In this document: piece after piece, positions 43,009-53,064 of the stretch
Position numbering within the stretch: the stretch's first letter is position 1
How the letters are laid out: each line of letters begins with the position of its first letter
Assembly (NCBI GenBank): GCA_002353815.1
Contig: DEKK01000016.1
Coordinates: 1,393 to 65,392 of the forward strand
Origin: Bifidobacteriaceae bacterium UBA2724
GTDB lineage: Bacteria; Actinomycetota; Actinomycetes; Actinomycetales; Bifidobacteriaceae
Length of the DNA: 64,000 nt
Direction of reading: 5' to 3'
Notes under the pieces: model-generated
Databases searched by the model: none
What the model was told of the DNA's origin: nothing
The model's input: only the letters and a program-made list of their open reading frames with translations
Translations under genes and position numbers: made by a program

Positions 43009-46000
43009 ATGGATTCTCAAGCACAGCCATATCCCGGCGACGACGGCAACGCCACCGACGACATCACGGCCGGCACCGGCGGGTCAGAGGAATCCTCCAG
43101 CCATGTCTTCGACACCGCCCTGACGCACCTTCTGCCGGGAGTCGATCTGGCCGACGCGGATACGCAGACGTTCCTCGAAGACATGTCATCGGGATACATC
43201 AGCACGTCCGACTACGCAACTGGACGCTTCGCGCCCCGTCTCATCGCCAACACCAGAAACGACACCATGGCCGACGTACTCGACCGCGAAATCTCGGAAT
43301 GCGACTCCTTCGACATGTCGGTGGCGTTCATCACCAAAGACGCCATCACCACGCTTTACCAGCCTTTTCTCGATGCGGCCGGGCGCAATCCCGACGGCAA
43401 GCGGCGCATCATCACGTCGACCAAGTCGTATTTCAACACCCCCGACATGTTTCGCAAGCTTATGCAGCTCAAGCACTACGCGGGCGTGGAGGTGCTGATC
43501 TGGCATGCGGACGACACGTCGGCGAACCGGTCCGCCGACGAACCCTTTCATCCGAAAGGATACGTTTTCACGCGTCGCACGGATGCCGGACATCCTTACT
43601 ATGACGTGCTCGTCGGCAGTTCAAATCTCACAGGAAACGCCCTCTACCGCCAGAAGGAATGGAACCTTCGCGTCTCGTCGTTCGACGACGGCGCGCTCAT
43701 CGGACAGCTCCGCGACGACATCGACGGGCAGATAGCGCATTCCACCGAGCTCACCGAGGAGTGGATCGAGCAGTACGAACGGGAATTCGCCACCATCGAA
43801 CGGCCGCGCCGCGCCGTGCACGAGGCCGAGCGCGCCGACGAGGAATCCGCGCCCGTGGAGCCCAACTCCATGCAACGCGAGGCCCTGGCCAGCCTGCGCA
43901 AACTCAGGGAGCGCGGCGAACACCGCGCCATCATCATCTCGGCCACCGGCACCGGCAAGACCTACCTCTCGGCCTTCGACGTGAAACAGTTCCGCCCGCG
44001 CCGCATGCTCTACCTGGTGCATCAGCAGCAGATCCTCACCAGGGCGATGGAATCGTATCAGCGCGTGCTCCACTGCCGCGACACCGACCTGGGCCTGCTC
44101 ACGGGCACGTCCAAGCAGGCCGACCGCCGGTATGTCTTCGCCACCATCCAGACCATCAGCCGCGACGACACGCTCAATTCCTTCGCCTCCGACACGTTCG
44201 ACTACATCCTCTTCGACGAGGTGCACCACGCCGGGGCCGCAACATACAAGAAAGTGCTCGACCACTTCTCGGGCGCCCGGTTCACCCTGGGCATGACGGC
44301 CACGCCGGAACGCACCGACGGCGTCAACATCTTCGACCTCTTCGGCAACAACATCGCTTACGAAATCCGCTTGCAGCAGGCGCTTGACGCCGATTTGCTG
44401 TGCCCGTTCCATTATTTCGGCGTCACCGAATACCTCGGAAGCCCCGAGGAACACCCCGATGGCACGGTCTCGCCCGCATCCACCGTGCGCATCGCCGATG
44501 GAAAGCGCACGCAAGACACGCAGATGTTGAACGCCACCTTCGATTTCAGCACAGGCCGCGGCAACGCGGGACCCACCCTGGACGAACTCACCTCGCGGTC
44601 CCGCGTCAACGACATCGTGTCGAAACTCGACGAATACGGCGACCCGTCCCAGCAGGTCAGGGGATTGGTGTTCTGCTCGCGCACCGACGAAGCGCAGGAA
44701 CTGTCCCGGATGTTCAACGGCACATATTATCAGCGCGAGGAACGCCCGTACCACACGGCGGCGGTGACCGAAGAGACATCGCCAAAAGAGCGCGAACGCC
44801 TCACCAAGGACCTCGAAAACGGCGACCTCGACTATCTGTTCACCGTCAATGTCTTCAACGAAGGCGTTGACATCCCTTCGCTCAACCAAGTGGTCATGCT
44901 GCGCAACACGCAATCCAGCATCATCTTCACCCAGCAGCTCGGGCGCGGTCTGCGCAAATCGCCACACAAGTCCAGCGTCACGATCATCGATTTCATCGGC
45001 AACTACGCCAACAACTACCTGATTCCCATAGCTCTTTTCGGCAAATCCGGCAGCCGCGAAACGGTGCGCAAACAGCTGGCGAGCCACCACATCGGCGCCT
45101 CCAGCGTGCATTTCGACGAAATCGCACAGAAACGTGTGATCGCCTCGCTTGACACCGCCAATCTGTCGGACCTGAAAAAGCTCCGCAACGACTATCAGAA
45201 CATCCGCTTCCAGCTCAACAGGATTCCCCTACTCACCGACCTGTACCGAGAAGACCCCTCGCTGCCCATCGCCATGGCCAATCTCAACGCCTCCGGCTCA
45301 TTGTCGCCGAAATCGTATCTGGCGTTCGTACGTGGCAGCGAGAAAAGCCTGTCACCTGCCCACGCAGAATCCAATGCTGGCGACAACGCCGGTGCCGATT
45401 GCGATTCCAGATATGCGCTCGACGACACCTCCGAATGGCAAGACAAGGCGATGTACATGGCATCGAAGGTGATCCTTCCCGCCAGCCGCCCCCACGAGGC
45501 CATGATCCTGTGCGCGATGTGCGGTTTCGGACTTCCCGAGGAGCTCGGCTGCCGGCTCGATTCCCACCCCGCATGCGACAAACCAGACCTGGATTCCATC
45601 AACCGCACCTTCACCCGCCAGGAACTCATGGACGACATCGCGGCGGTGTTCCCCGACACCGACCTGTCGGACGCCCAATTCGATGCAGCGATGCGTGTCT
45701 TGGACTATTCGGTGTTCGTCTCACAGAACCTTGGCTCTTTCGGCAAGAAACCGTGGATCATCGCCAACGGCGACGGCACCTACGCGCTGTCGCCGTGCCT
45801 GCGCGACAGCATCGCCACCAACCGCACCTTCGCCACTTTCTTCCGCGACGTCATGCACGTGTCGCTGCTGCTGTGCCGCGACGATTACGACGAGCTGCGT
45901 CGCAATGGCCGCAAGCAAGAGCACGGTTTCCTCTACGAACACCAGTATTCCCTGTGGGACATCATGCATCTGTGCTGCTGGCCCACCGAAACCTCCGCAC

Positions 46001-46410
46001 AGAGCATGAGTGGCTATCTGCATATGAAAAACACCGACGTCATGCCCATCATGGTGAAATACGAGGCGAGCCAATACAGCGACACGTTCCTGGGGCCGCA
46101 GGACATGCTGTGGTTCAGCAAGAAGAAAAGGACGAAGAAATCCCCCGAATTCCAATGGCTTCTCGCCGGCAGGGACCGCGACTGGCAGCAGACGCATTTC
46201 GTGCCGTTGTTCGTCATGCGCAAAACCGATGCCCAGGGATCCGCCAAACGCTATTTCTATGTGGGCCACGTCGCGCAAATCACGCAATGCATCGCCACGA
46301 AGCTTGACGACCCCAACGAGGGAACCGTCAACATCGTGCAGTCCGTGCTCCATCTCGACAAGCCGCTCACGCCCGACCTCTACCAACATGTGACCGGACG
46401 CTACGAATAA
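43009..46410 (+). CDS. PLD-nuclease-like / DEAD-box helicase / DUF3427 protein
   Basis: A 1133-residue multidomain protein. N-terminal PLD-like domain (about 70-230) has one HxK motif, HPKGYVF (His181, Lys183), with GSSNLTGNAL (203-212). A superfamily 2 helicase follows (about 285-660): Walker A ATGTGKT (312-318), DEVHHA (403-406 and beyond), TATPERTD, and the motif VI-like QLGRGLRKSPHKS. The C-terminal ~400 residues match DUF3427. The same architecture is found in scattered bacteria and is suspected to act in DNA repair or phage defence, but no mechanism is established. No restriction or defence partner gene is adjacent. The start follows CAGGAG. Confidence 0.88.
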   Translation: MDSQAQPYPGDDGNATDDITAGTGGSEESSSHVFDTALTHLLPGVDLADADTQTFLEDMSSGYISTSDYATGRFAPRLIANTRNDTMADVLDREISECDSFDMSVAFITKDAITTLYQPFLDAAGRNPDGKRRIITSTKSYFNTPDMFRKLMQLKHYAGVEVLIWHADDTSANRSADEPFHPKGYVFTRRTDAGHPYYDVLVGSSNLTGNALYRQKEWNLRVSSFDDGALIGQLRDDIDGQIAHSTELTEEWIEQYEREFATIERPRRAVHEAERADEESAPVEPNSMQREALASLRKLRERGEHRAIIISATGTGKTYLSAFDVKQFRPRRMLYLVHQQQILTRAMESYQRVLHCRDTDLGLLTGTSKQADRRYVFATIQTISRDDTLNSFASDTFDYILFDEVHHAGAATYKKVLDHFSGARFTLGMTATPERTDGVNIFDLFGNNIAYEIRLQQALDADLLCPFHYFGVTEYLGSPEEHPDGTVSPASTVRIADGKRTQDTQMLNATFDFSTGRGNAGPTLDELTSRSRVNDIVSKLDEYGDPSQQVRGLVFCSRTDEAQELSRMFNGTYYQREERPYHTAAVTEETSPKERERLTKDLENGDLDYLFTVNVFNEGVDIPSLNQVVMLRNTQSSIIFTQQLGRGLRKSPHKSSVTIIDFIGNYANNYLIPIALFGKSGSRETVRKQLASHHIGASSVHFDEIAQKRVIASLDTANLSDLKKLRNDYQNIRFQLNRIPLLTDLYREDPSLPIAMANLNASGSLSPKSYLAFVRGSEKSLSPAHAESNAGDNAGADCDSRYALDDTSEWQDKAMYMASKVILPASRPHEAMILCAMCGFGLPEELGCRLDSHPACDKPDLDSINRTFTRQELMDDIAAVFPDTDLSDAQFDAAMRVLDYSVFVSQNLGSFGKKPWIIANGDGTYALSPCLRDSIATNRTFATFFRDVMHVSLLLCRDDYDELRRNGRKQEHGFLYEHQYSLWDIMHLCCWPTETSAQSMSGYLHMKNTDVMPIMVKYEASQYSDTFLGPQDMLWFSKKKRTKKSPEFQWLLAGRDRDWQQTHFVPLFVMRKTDAQGSAKRYFYVGHVAQITQCIATKLDDPNEGTVNIVQSVLHLDKPLTPDLYQHVTGRYE

Positions 46411-46574
46411 TGCGCCGATCGCACACCCAGCATCCACGCCTCAGTCATGTCACACGTCAATACCATGCAGGAGATAGACTTTCCAAGGATTCGGTATGTC
46501 CCCGGCGCCCCCGCGCGACGTCTCGCCAGAGCCACGACGACATGCCATGAACCACTAGAAAGGCAGAGTTCCCC

Positions 46575-47867
46575 ATGGCAGAAGAATCGCAGTCCATCGA
46601 AACCACGTGTGTGCAGGGCGGCTGGCAGCCGAAGAACGGCGAGCCTCGCACGCCCCCGATCGTTCAGTCCACCACTTTCAAGTACACGAGCAGCGAGCAG
46701 ATGTCCCGCCTGTTCGACCTGTCGGAATCCGGGTATTTCTACACCCGTCTATCCAACCCGACGAACGACATCGTGGCCAAGAAAATCTGCGAACTCGAAG
46801 GCGGCACCGCGGCCATCCTCACGAGCTCCGGCCAGGCTGCGAACTTCTTCGCGCTGTTCAACCTGTGCTCCGCCGGCGACCACATCGTGGCGTCGAACGC
46901 CATCTACGGCGGCACCTACAACCTCATCAACGTCACCATGAAGCGCATGGGCATCGACTGCACCTTCGTGCACCCGGACTGCACGCCCGAGGAGCTCGAG
47001 GCCGCGTTCCGACCCAACACCAAGGCCGTCTTCGGCGAATCCATCGCCAACCCCTCGCTCATGGTGCTTGACTTCGACAAGTTCGCCGCCGCCGCACACA
47101 AGCACGGCGTGCCGCTGATCGTCGACAACACGTTCCCGACGCCCGTCAACTGCCGTCCGTTCGAGTTCGGCGTCGACATCGTGACGCACTCCACCACCAA
47201 GTACATGGACGGCCACGGCTCGTGCGTCGGCGGCGCCATCGTGGATTCCGGCAACTTCGACTGGATGGCCCACGCCGACAAGTTCCCCGGACTCACCACT
47301 CCGGACGATTCGTACCACGGTGTGACCTATGCCAAGGAATTCGGCAACGGCGGCGCTTTCATCACCAAGTGCGTGGCACAGCTCATGCGCGACTTCGGCT
47401 CCATCCCCTCGCCGTTCAACGCCTGGATCCTGGGGCAGAATCTCGAAGACCTCGCCCTGCGCATGAAGCGCCACTGCGAGAACGGCTACAAGGTGGCGAA
47501 GTTCCTCGACGAGGATCCGCGCATCTCGTGGGTCAACCACCCCGGCCTCGAAACCGACAAGTACTACGAGATCGCCAAGAAGTACATGCCGAACGGCACC
47601 TGCGGCGTCATCGCGTTCGGCGTGCCCGGCGGCCGTGACAAAGTCTCCGCGTTCCTCGACCATCTCAAGCTGGTGTCGATCGCAACGCACGTGGCGGACT
47701 CCCGCTCGTGCATCCTGTATCCGGCCGGCACCACGCACCGCCAGCTCACCGAGCAGCAGCTCGAAGAAGCCGGAGTCGGCATCGATCTTGTACGCCTGAG
47801 CTGCGGCCTCGAAAGCGCCGACGATATCATCGCCGACCTCAAGCAGGCCATGGACGCCGTGCTGTGA
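46575..47867 (+). CDS. metY: O-acetylhomoserine aminocarboxypropyltransferase (sulfhydrylase)
   Basis: A 430-residue PLP enzyme of the Cys/Met metabolism family, making homocysteine from O-acetylhomoserine and sulfide. PLP lysine: HSTTKYMDGHG (Lys209); Asp184 in LIVDNTFPTP; SSGQAANFFAL near residue 84. It is longer than MetB/MetC (about 390 residues), and GESIANPSLMVLDF is typical of the MetY subgroup. The start follows AAAGG. A strong terminator follows. Confidence 0.95.
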   Translation: MAEESQSIETTCVQGGWQPKNGEPRTPPIVQSTTFKYTSSEQMSRLFDLSESGYFYTRLSNPTNDIVAKKICELEGGTAAILTSSGQAANFFALFNLCSAGDHIVASNAIYGGTYNLINVTMKRMGIDCTFVHPDCTPEELEAAFRPNTKAVFGESIANPSLMVLDFDKFAAAAHKHGVPLIVDNTFPTPVNCRPFEFGVDIVTHSTTKYMDGHGSCVGGAIVDSGNFDWMAHADKFPGLTTPDDSYHGVTYAKEFGNGGAFITKCVAQLMRDFGSIPSPFNAWILGQNLEDLALRMKRHCENGYKVAKFLDEDPRISWVNHPGLETDKYYEIAKKYMPNGTCGVIAFGVPGGRDKVSAFLDHLKLVSIATHVADSRSCILYPAGTTHRQLTEQQLEEAGVGIDLVRLSCGLESADDIIADLKQAMDAVL

Positions 47868-47931
47868 CCTTGTTTGCCTGAGCCTTGCCAGCGCGGACGA
47901 GCCCCGCGCGGACAAGGCTCCCATACACAAG

Positions 47932-47965
47932 AACAGCGGACACCTCTCGGAGTGCCCGCTGTTTT
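47932..47965 (+). terminator. Rho-independent terminator of metY
   Basis: AACAGCGG-A-CAC (from 47932) pairs with GTG-C-CCGCTGTT (from 47952), one internal mismatch, followed by TTTTT. It lies about 65 bp after the metY stop codon. Confidence 0.85.
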
Positions 47966-48080
47966 TGTGACAGGGTTTGGTTCACGGCATGGTCATGCAT
48001 CGTCGTCACGTTATGCAGCGCCGCGTCTTTGTGTCATTGCTTGTACGACGCCGCTTGTGCACGACTACGCCGACATGCGC

Positions 48081-49241
48081 CTATGCGTCCGCCAATGCAT
48101 CCGACCCAGCGCCGACAGGCTCCAGCAGTGCCTCGCGCAGCGAAGTGAAGACATCCGTCAGCACATTCTCCGGCGCGGTGAGCGAGATGCGCACGGAATG
48201 CGTGGGATAGAACGAATAGGCGTCGCCCGACGACACAATGACGCCCTTGGCGCGCATACGGCGCACGAGCTCATCGGCGTCGACGCCCGTCGGCGACGTG
48301 ATCCACAGATAGAAGGCGCCCATGTGGTCGATGTCTTGCGTGGGCATGAGATCGCCGAGGATGAGCTTGGCGAGTTCGAAACGCGACTTGTACAGGGCGG
48401 CGAGCTTCTTCTGCTCGCGGTCGAGGTAATCGAGCGCCTTGATGCCCATGATCTGGGCACCGGCGGGGGCACAGCCCACGGTGCTGCCATGGAGTACGGA
48501 AGCGCGCACCATCCTGCTCGGCGGCACGATGAGATATCCCAGACGCATACCGGTCATGCAGAAGATCTTCGAGAAGGTGCGCACGACGAACACACGGCGC
48601 TTGTCGTCGGAATCCTGGGTCACGTCGAAGTCGAACAGGCTGGGCGCGCATGTGCCGCCGTCGAAGACGATGTGGCGATATGCCTCGTCGGAGATGATGT
48701 ATGCGTCGTATTTCTCCGCCATTTCATACAGCGCGCGGAGTTCGTCCTCGGTGGCGACGGCGCCGCTCGGATTCGCCGGCGAGTTCGCAATGATCAGTTT
48801 GGCACCGCCTTTGAGACCGTCCTCGATGGCATCCATGTCGAAGAACGGCGTGCCGACACCTCCGACACTGTATGGCACCATGCCGATCCCCAGCGATTCG
48901 CACAGCGTGCGGTAATTCGGCCATGCGGGGTCGGGCATGATCACGGTGCCGCCTGGAGCACACACGGATTCGATGGCTATCGCGACGGCTTCGGAACCGC
49001 CGGCGGTGATGATGACATCCTGCGCGTCGACACCCGGATTGCACTGTGCGATTCGTTCGACGAGCTCGGGCATGCCGTTCTTCATCGTGTATCCGTTTCT
49101 GCCGCCGCGCATGGCTTTGATGCCTGCTTCGATGATGTCGTCGGGGATGGGAATGTCCGGCTGTCCTATGCTCAGATCCCTGAGACCGGTATCAATTCCG
49201 ACATTCATCATTCTTTTCACCGCAGCATCCATACCACTCAT
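48081..49241 (-). CDS. Class I/II PLP-dependent aminotransferase
   Basis: A 386-residue fold-type I aminotransferase. The PLP lysine is in RTFSKIFCMTGMRLGYL, AGGSEAVAIA is the phosphate-binding turn, NSPANPSGAV carries the Asn, and ISDEAYRHIVFD the Asp and Tyr. The sequence belongs to the broad aspartate/aromatic aminotransferase group; substrate cannot be told. The start is uncertain: 49241 (MSGMDAAVKRMM) suits the family, but in-frame ATG 49298 would add 19 residues, and between them lies a perfect inverted repeat (49270-49289). It is convergent with metY. Confidence 0.88.
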   Translation of the reverse strand: MSGMDAAVKRMMNVGIDTGLRDLSIGQPDIPIPDDIIEAGIKAMRGGRNGYTMKNGMPELVERIAQCNPGVDAQDVIITAGGSEAVAIAIESVCAPGGTVIMPDPAWPNYRTLCESLGIGMVPYSVGGVGTPFFDMDAIEDGLKGGAKLIIANSPANPSGAVATEDELRALYEMAEKYDAYIISDEAYRHIVFDGGTCAPSLFDFDVTQDSDDKRRVFVVRTFSKIFCMTGMRLGYLIVPPSRMVRASVLHGSTVGCAPAGAQIMGIKALDYLDREQKKLAALYKSRFELAKLILGDLMPTQDIDHMGAFYLWITSPTGVDADELVRRMRAKGVIVSSGDAYSFYPTHSVRISLTAPENVLTDVFTSLREALLEPVGAGSDALADA

Positions 49242-49543
49242 TGCACAACACCCACTTTCCCATCTTGAGGATCCTTCACTGGAAGGATCGTCCTTCATGG
49301 TTTGTTTTTGCGTCGAATTCAAGGTAGGAAATTTCAATTACACGTCTCTCACCATTGAGAAAACATCATGTTCCCAACCAATCACACGCTGATGAACCCC
49401 ATATTTCATCGCATGCCGCAGCGGGCCATCCACATCCACAAGTTTACGATATAGTAAGTTACAGAAACGTACATAGTGACGCCGCACAGAATGTCACGCA
49501 ACGAGCTACGCATGACTTTTTTCGCACCGGTGAAGGAGAAGCC

Positions 49544-50521
49544 ATGGCAACAGCGACAAGTACATCACGTCAGTCCGCGGGAAAACCCCGCACGCCGGCG
49601 CATGCGTCCGCAGCGGCGCCCACCGCAGTACCGGAATCTACAGCACTGGCATCAACAGCGCCGGTATCCGACGTCTCCGGGAAGCCATCGCGCACCGCAA
49701 CCCTCCACGCGCTCGCCCTCGCCCGTGAAGCAGACCGCGAGGCATCACACCGATACGACATTGCGAAAGCACGAAAACGCCAGGCCCGACGTGCCAAGAA
49801 GGCCGCACACAGAGCGTATCGCGCGGCGCAACGCGTCGCCGTGCGCGACAGTATCAACATCGAGCCCACCGATTATTTCGGCGAACACCATCCCCGTCTC
49901 CGCGGCTGGATGCACGCCGGCATGTTCCCTCTGGTCGTCGGCGCCACCGTGACCCTCATCTGCCTGGCCCCCACGGGCATCGCAAAGCTCGCCTGCTCGC
50001 TGTACGCGGCCACCTCCATGCTGCTCTTCGGCATCAGCGCATGCCTTCACCTGATTCCCTGGCACTCGAAACGCAAGCACGACGCCATGTGCCGCATCGA
50101 TTACTCCAACATCTTCCTCACAATCGCCGGCACCAACACGCCCATCGCCCTGGCCCTGCCCGACGCCATCCGATGGCCGTATCTTGCAATCATCTGGGGC
50201 ACAGCGATCGCCGGCCTTCTCGCCCATGTGCTCTGGAAGAACGGCCCCGACTGGTTCTTCACCATCATCTATTGCATCCTCGGTCTTGCCGCAGCCGTGC
50301 TGCTGCCGTTGCTGTGGAACCAGCCCGCCGCCGGCCCTGCCGTCTGCTGGCTCATCATCGCCGGCGGCGCCTGCTACATCGCGGGAGCCGTGTGCTTCGC
50401 CCTGCGCAAGCCGATATTCATCCCCGGATGGTTTGAATACCACGAGCTGTTCCACCTCGGCACGCTTCTGGGCTGGTCATGCCACTGTGTGGCCGTCTAT
50501 TTCACAGTGCTGTCGCTGTGA
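49544..50521 (+). CDS. Hemolysin III / TrhA family membrane protein
   Basis: A 325-residue protein. The first ~110 residues are a basic Ala/Arg-rich cytoplasmic extension with a probable coiled coil (KARKRQARRAKKAAHRAYRA), longer than in Bacillus YqfA. Seven membrane helices follow, with family landmarks HPRLRGWMHAG near the start, ISACLHLIPW, RIDYSNIFLTIAGTNTPIAL and YHELFHLGTLLGW. The histidines and the acidic residue fit the PAQR/HlyIII metal-dependent fold. Hemolysin activity is doubtful for the family. The start follows GAAGGAG. Its 3' end overlaps the opposite-strand hydrolase gene by 25 bp. Confidence 0.93.
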   Translation: MATATSTSRQSAGKPRTPAHASAAAPTAVPESTALASTAPVSDVSGKPSRTATLHALALAREADREASHRYDIAKARKRQARRAKKAAHRAYRAAQRVAVRDSINIEPTDYFGEHHPRLRGWMHAGMFPLVVGATVTLICLAPTGIAKLACSLYAATSMLLFGISACLHLIPWHSKRKHDAMCRIDYSNIFLTIAGTNTPIALALPDAIRWPYLAIIWGTAIAGLLAHVLWKNGPDWFFTIIYCILGLAAAVLLPLLWNQPAAGPAVCWLIIAGGACYIAGAVCFALRKPIFIPGWFEYHELFHLGTLLGWSCHCVAVYFTVLSL

Positions 50522-52050
50522 TCGGGCTTTCCGTCGCCAGCTGCCGTGACACGCGAGGTGTCGTCCGGCTTGTCCGGCGCGCCATTATCACTAGCCTTGC
50601 ACTTCGCACCATCCGCAGCGATCGCGGCACCCGACGCGGCGGACGTCTGCCGCGTGCCACCTTGCGTCGCCCCGTTGCCATCGCTGCCATCGCCATGGTC
50701 GGCATAGATCTCGGACGCCCGACGTATTACGTCCAGGGCCGGATTCAGCCAACGCCGAGGCAATGGAGAATCGTCCCATGCCCACTGGCTCGCCCACATG
50801 GCCACATCCTTGAAATACCTGACCCTCGCCGTCGGACATGACAGGGAGATGTCATGCAAGGCATCGGGAATCGTCGCGATGGTCACCAGCTTGCCCAGGT
50901 TCACGGCGGCCGCGCGAACGGACTGCACATCGAGCACCGTATCGGCATGCGCCATTGCCGGGTCCCATTTGGTCTGCAGCATGGATTTGTCGGATGTACA
51001 CACCAGCACCGGCACGGGGATGTCGAGCCCATGGGCGATCTCGTCCTGGGCCCGGTAGATGGCGTAGAGCCACCCGGCGCGCGGGACATACTGCACATCG
51101 TTCTGGTATCTCTCGTAGTCCCACTCGCCGTCTTGGGAGCGGTACAGCGTGCGCCCATAGAAACCAGGGTCGTTCAACGGCATCGTATTCTTGCCGCCAA
51201 CGGCGGTGAACCCTCGCACCACGGGCGTGGTGAGCAGACGCCCGAAACGCGTCAGCTGCAATTCCAGCCACGGGGAGTTGAGAGCCAGTGCCGTCACGTT
51301 CCGCGGTTGAGTGTGGTCCAACCACAGGGACGCGATGAGCCCGCCCATGGAATGTCCGATGACGAGGATGCGCACATCGGGGCCGCATTCGTCCACGATC
51401 GTGTCACGCAGGGCGTCCAGCTGAGGAAAGTACGAATGGAGGTTTTCGGTATATCCCGGCGTCTGCCCGTCGCGATAACTACGGCCGAATTTCGCCAAAT
51501 CGATGGCATAGAACCGCACGCCGAGGCTTTCCCAGAATTCCGACGCATGGATGCGGTAGAAATGGTCGTTCCATCCATGCACATACAGGATTGCCGCGGG
51601 CTTGCGCCACAGATGGGCGCGCTTCCACCGCCGCCATCCACTGCCGACGCTCAACGTTTCGGAATCCTTGCGCACGAACGTCGCGATGACCTGCCCCTCG
51701 TCGTCGGTTTGCATAAAAAACGCAGTGCGCTGCTGGTATCCCTCGAGCCATGTGTCGGTGACCCAACGCCCCAGGAACACCATCGGATGCTCGTCGACTG
51801 TCGCATGACCGGCGCCAGCCGCAGCATTGCGAACAGTACCCGTGGCGGCCGCTTCAACGGTTGCGGCGGTGGAGGAGGAATTGCCTTTGCCGCGCGCCGC
51901 GCCCGCGCTGGCGGCACCGAGAGCGTTCCGCATAGTAGCAGTCGCGTCGGTGCACCTCGCGGCTTTGTTGCCATGATGAGAGGATTGAGAATGCATTGTG
52001 GCGGAAGGCGGCAACCCTTTGCGTTGCTTGTCCTTCCGCCACAATGTCAT
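50497..52050 (-). CDS. Alpha/beta hydrolase with long terminal extensions
   Basis: A 517-residue protein. Residues 1-80 are an Ala/Gly/Thr-rich extension; the alpha/beta hydrolase core (about 145-440) has AILYVHGWNDHFYRI as the oxyanion hole, LVIGHSMGGLIAS as the nucleophile elbow, TSDKSMLQTKWDP near the Asp and PDALHDI with the His. The C-terminal ~80 residues are Asp/Gly/Ala-rich and without structure. The fold fits serine esterases or lipases with no known substrate. Start at 52050 follows GGAAGG; an upstream ATG at 52107 is less likely. Tail-to-tail overlap with the hlyIII homologue is unusual but small. Confidence 0.85.
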   Translation of the reverse strand: MTLWRKDKQRKGLPPSATMHSQSSHHGNKAARCTDATATMRNALGAASAGAARGKGNSSSTAATVEAAATGTVRNAAAGAGHATVDEHPMVFLGRWVTDTWLEGYQQRTAFFMQTDDEGQVIATFVRKDSETLSVGSGWRRWKRAHLWRKPAAILYVHGWNDHFYRIHASEFWESLGVRFYAIDLAKFGRSYRDGQTPGYTENLHSYFPQLDALRDTIVDECGPDVRILVIGHSMGGLIASLWLDHTQPRNVTALALNSPWLELQLTRFGRLLTTPVVRGFTAVGGKNTMPLNDPGFYGRTLYRSQDGEWDYERYQNDVQYVPRAGWLYAIYRAQDEIAHGLDIPVPVLVCTSDKSMLQTKWDPAMAHADTVLDVQSVRAAAVNLGKLVTIATIPDALHDISLSCPTARVRYFKDVAMWASQWAWDDSPLPRRWLNPALDVIRRASEIYADHGDGSDGNGATQGGTRQTSAASGAAIAADGAKCKASDNGAPDKPDDTSRVTAAGDGKPDHSDSTVK

Positions 52051-52177
52051 AAGTCTTGCCTTCCTTGCGTCAGGCACCGGCTTCGTGCCGCGCGCCGTGC
52101 CATCCACACACGCGCCGCAGGTATGCCGTTCATGCGATCGGTCGCGCGACAGCCAGCCGATGGGCGATTATCTGCAA

Positions 52178-53041
52178 TCAGTCGTCGCCCAGCGTCACGC
52201 TCAGACCGCCCACCAGCCGTGCCACGATGTTATAGAGGAACGCGTTGATCACCGACACGATGGTGATAATCACAGTGTTCGCGATGCCCATGATGCCCAG
52301 GATGCTCATCACGCGCTTCGTCGAGAACAAATCCGCGAGAGCACTCGTGGCGGAATCCAGGCCACTGCTGCTGACCATGGACTGAATGGAGGCCATGATG
52401 CTCGATGCAGAGAACATGGTCCAGGCGATGTACAGCGCGATGAAGATGATGAGCGAAATCGCCACCGCGAGAAGGAACGACACCTTGGCGACGGACCAGG
52501 GGTCGATGTGCGTCAGCGACAGCTTCATACGGCGGGCACGCGGAACGCGCGGGCGCTTATGCTCCTGCGACCGATGCTCGGAATCATGCTCAGCAGAATC
52601 CTGCACGTCATCACGCGCCGGCGCGGATTCCGCATGCGACGACGCCATGCGACGCGAGGATCCGGCAGAGCGGCGAGCGACATCCGGCACCGAGTCGAAT
52701 TCCGACGAATTCGACGACACGTGCGTGGGGAAGATGGAATCCGACGAAATTTCACTCGCATTGCTGGATGCGGCAGTGCGCGGAGTGGAACCGGCAGTCC
52801 GTGGCGCAGGCACGGAAGATTCCGCCGGGGCTTCGGGAATCAGCGCATCGAAAGATGGGGAATTCGTGGAATCACCGTTGAAATACGCCTTGTTTGCATT
52901 GGGATTGACTCGTGTGGCATATGACGAGCCAGACGCATCCGAGGACCCTGTGGAGAACTCTCCGCTCTGGGGAAGATTGCTCTGGGGAAGATTGCTCTGC
53001 GGCATGAAACTGCTGCGCGGTGTGAAATTGTCGTCAGTCAT
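52178..53041 (-). CDS. DUF3566 family membrane protein
   Basis: A 287-residue protein that follows gyrA in the direction of transcription, as in most actinobacteria. Residues 1-170 are a Ser/Ala-rich cytoplasmic region with a short duplication (SNLPQ repeated). The DUF3566 domain covers about 173-287 and contains two long membrane helices (about 188-215 and 245-272): LTHIDPWSVAKVSFLLAVAI begins it, and IVARLVGGLSVTLGDD ends it. The function is unknown; the conserved link with gyrA suggests co-expression. The 23-bp gap after gyrA supports co-transcription. Confidence 0.9.
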   Translation of the reverse strand: MTDDNFTPRSSFMPQSNLPQSNLPQSGEFSTGSSDASGSSYATRVNPNANKAYFNGDSTNSPSFDALIPEAPAESSVPAPRTAGSTPRTAASSNASEISSDSIFPTHVSSNSSEFDSVPDVARRSAGSSRRMASSHAESAPARDDVQDSAEHDSEHRSQEHKRPRVPRARRMKLSLTHIDPWSVAKVSFLLAVAISLIIFIALYIAWTMFSASSIMASIQSMVSSSGLDSATSALADLFSTKRVMSILGIMGIANTVIITIVSVINAFLYNIVARLVGGLSVTLGDD

Positions 53042-53064
53042 GCAGATTTCCTACGCTTCCTGGA

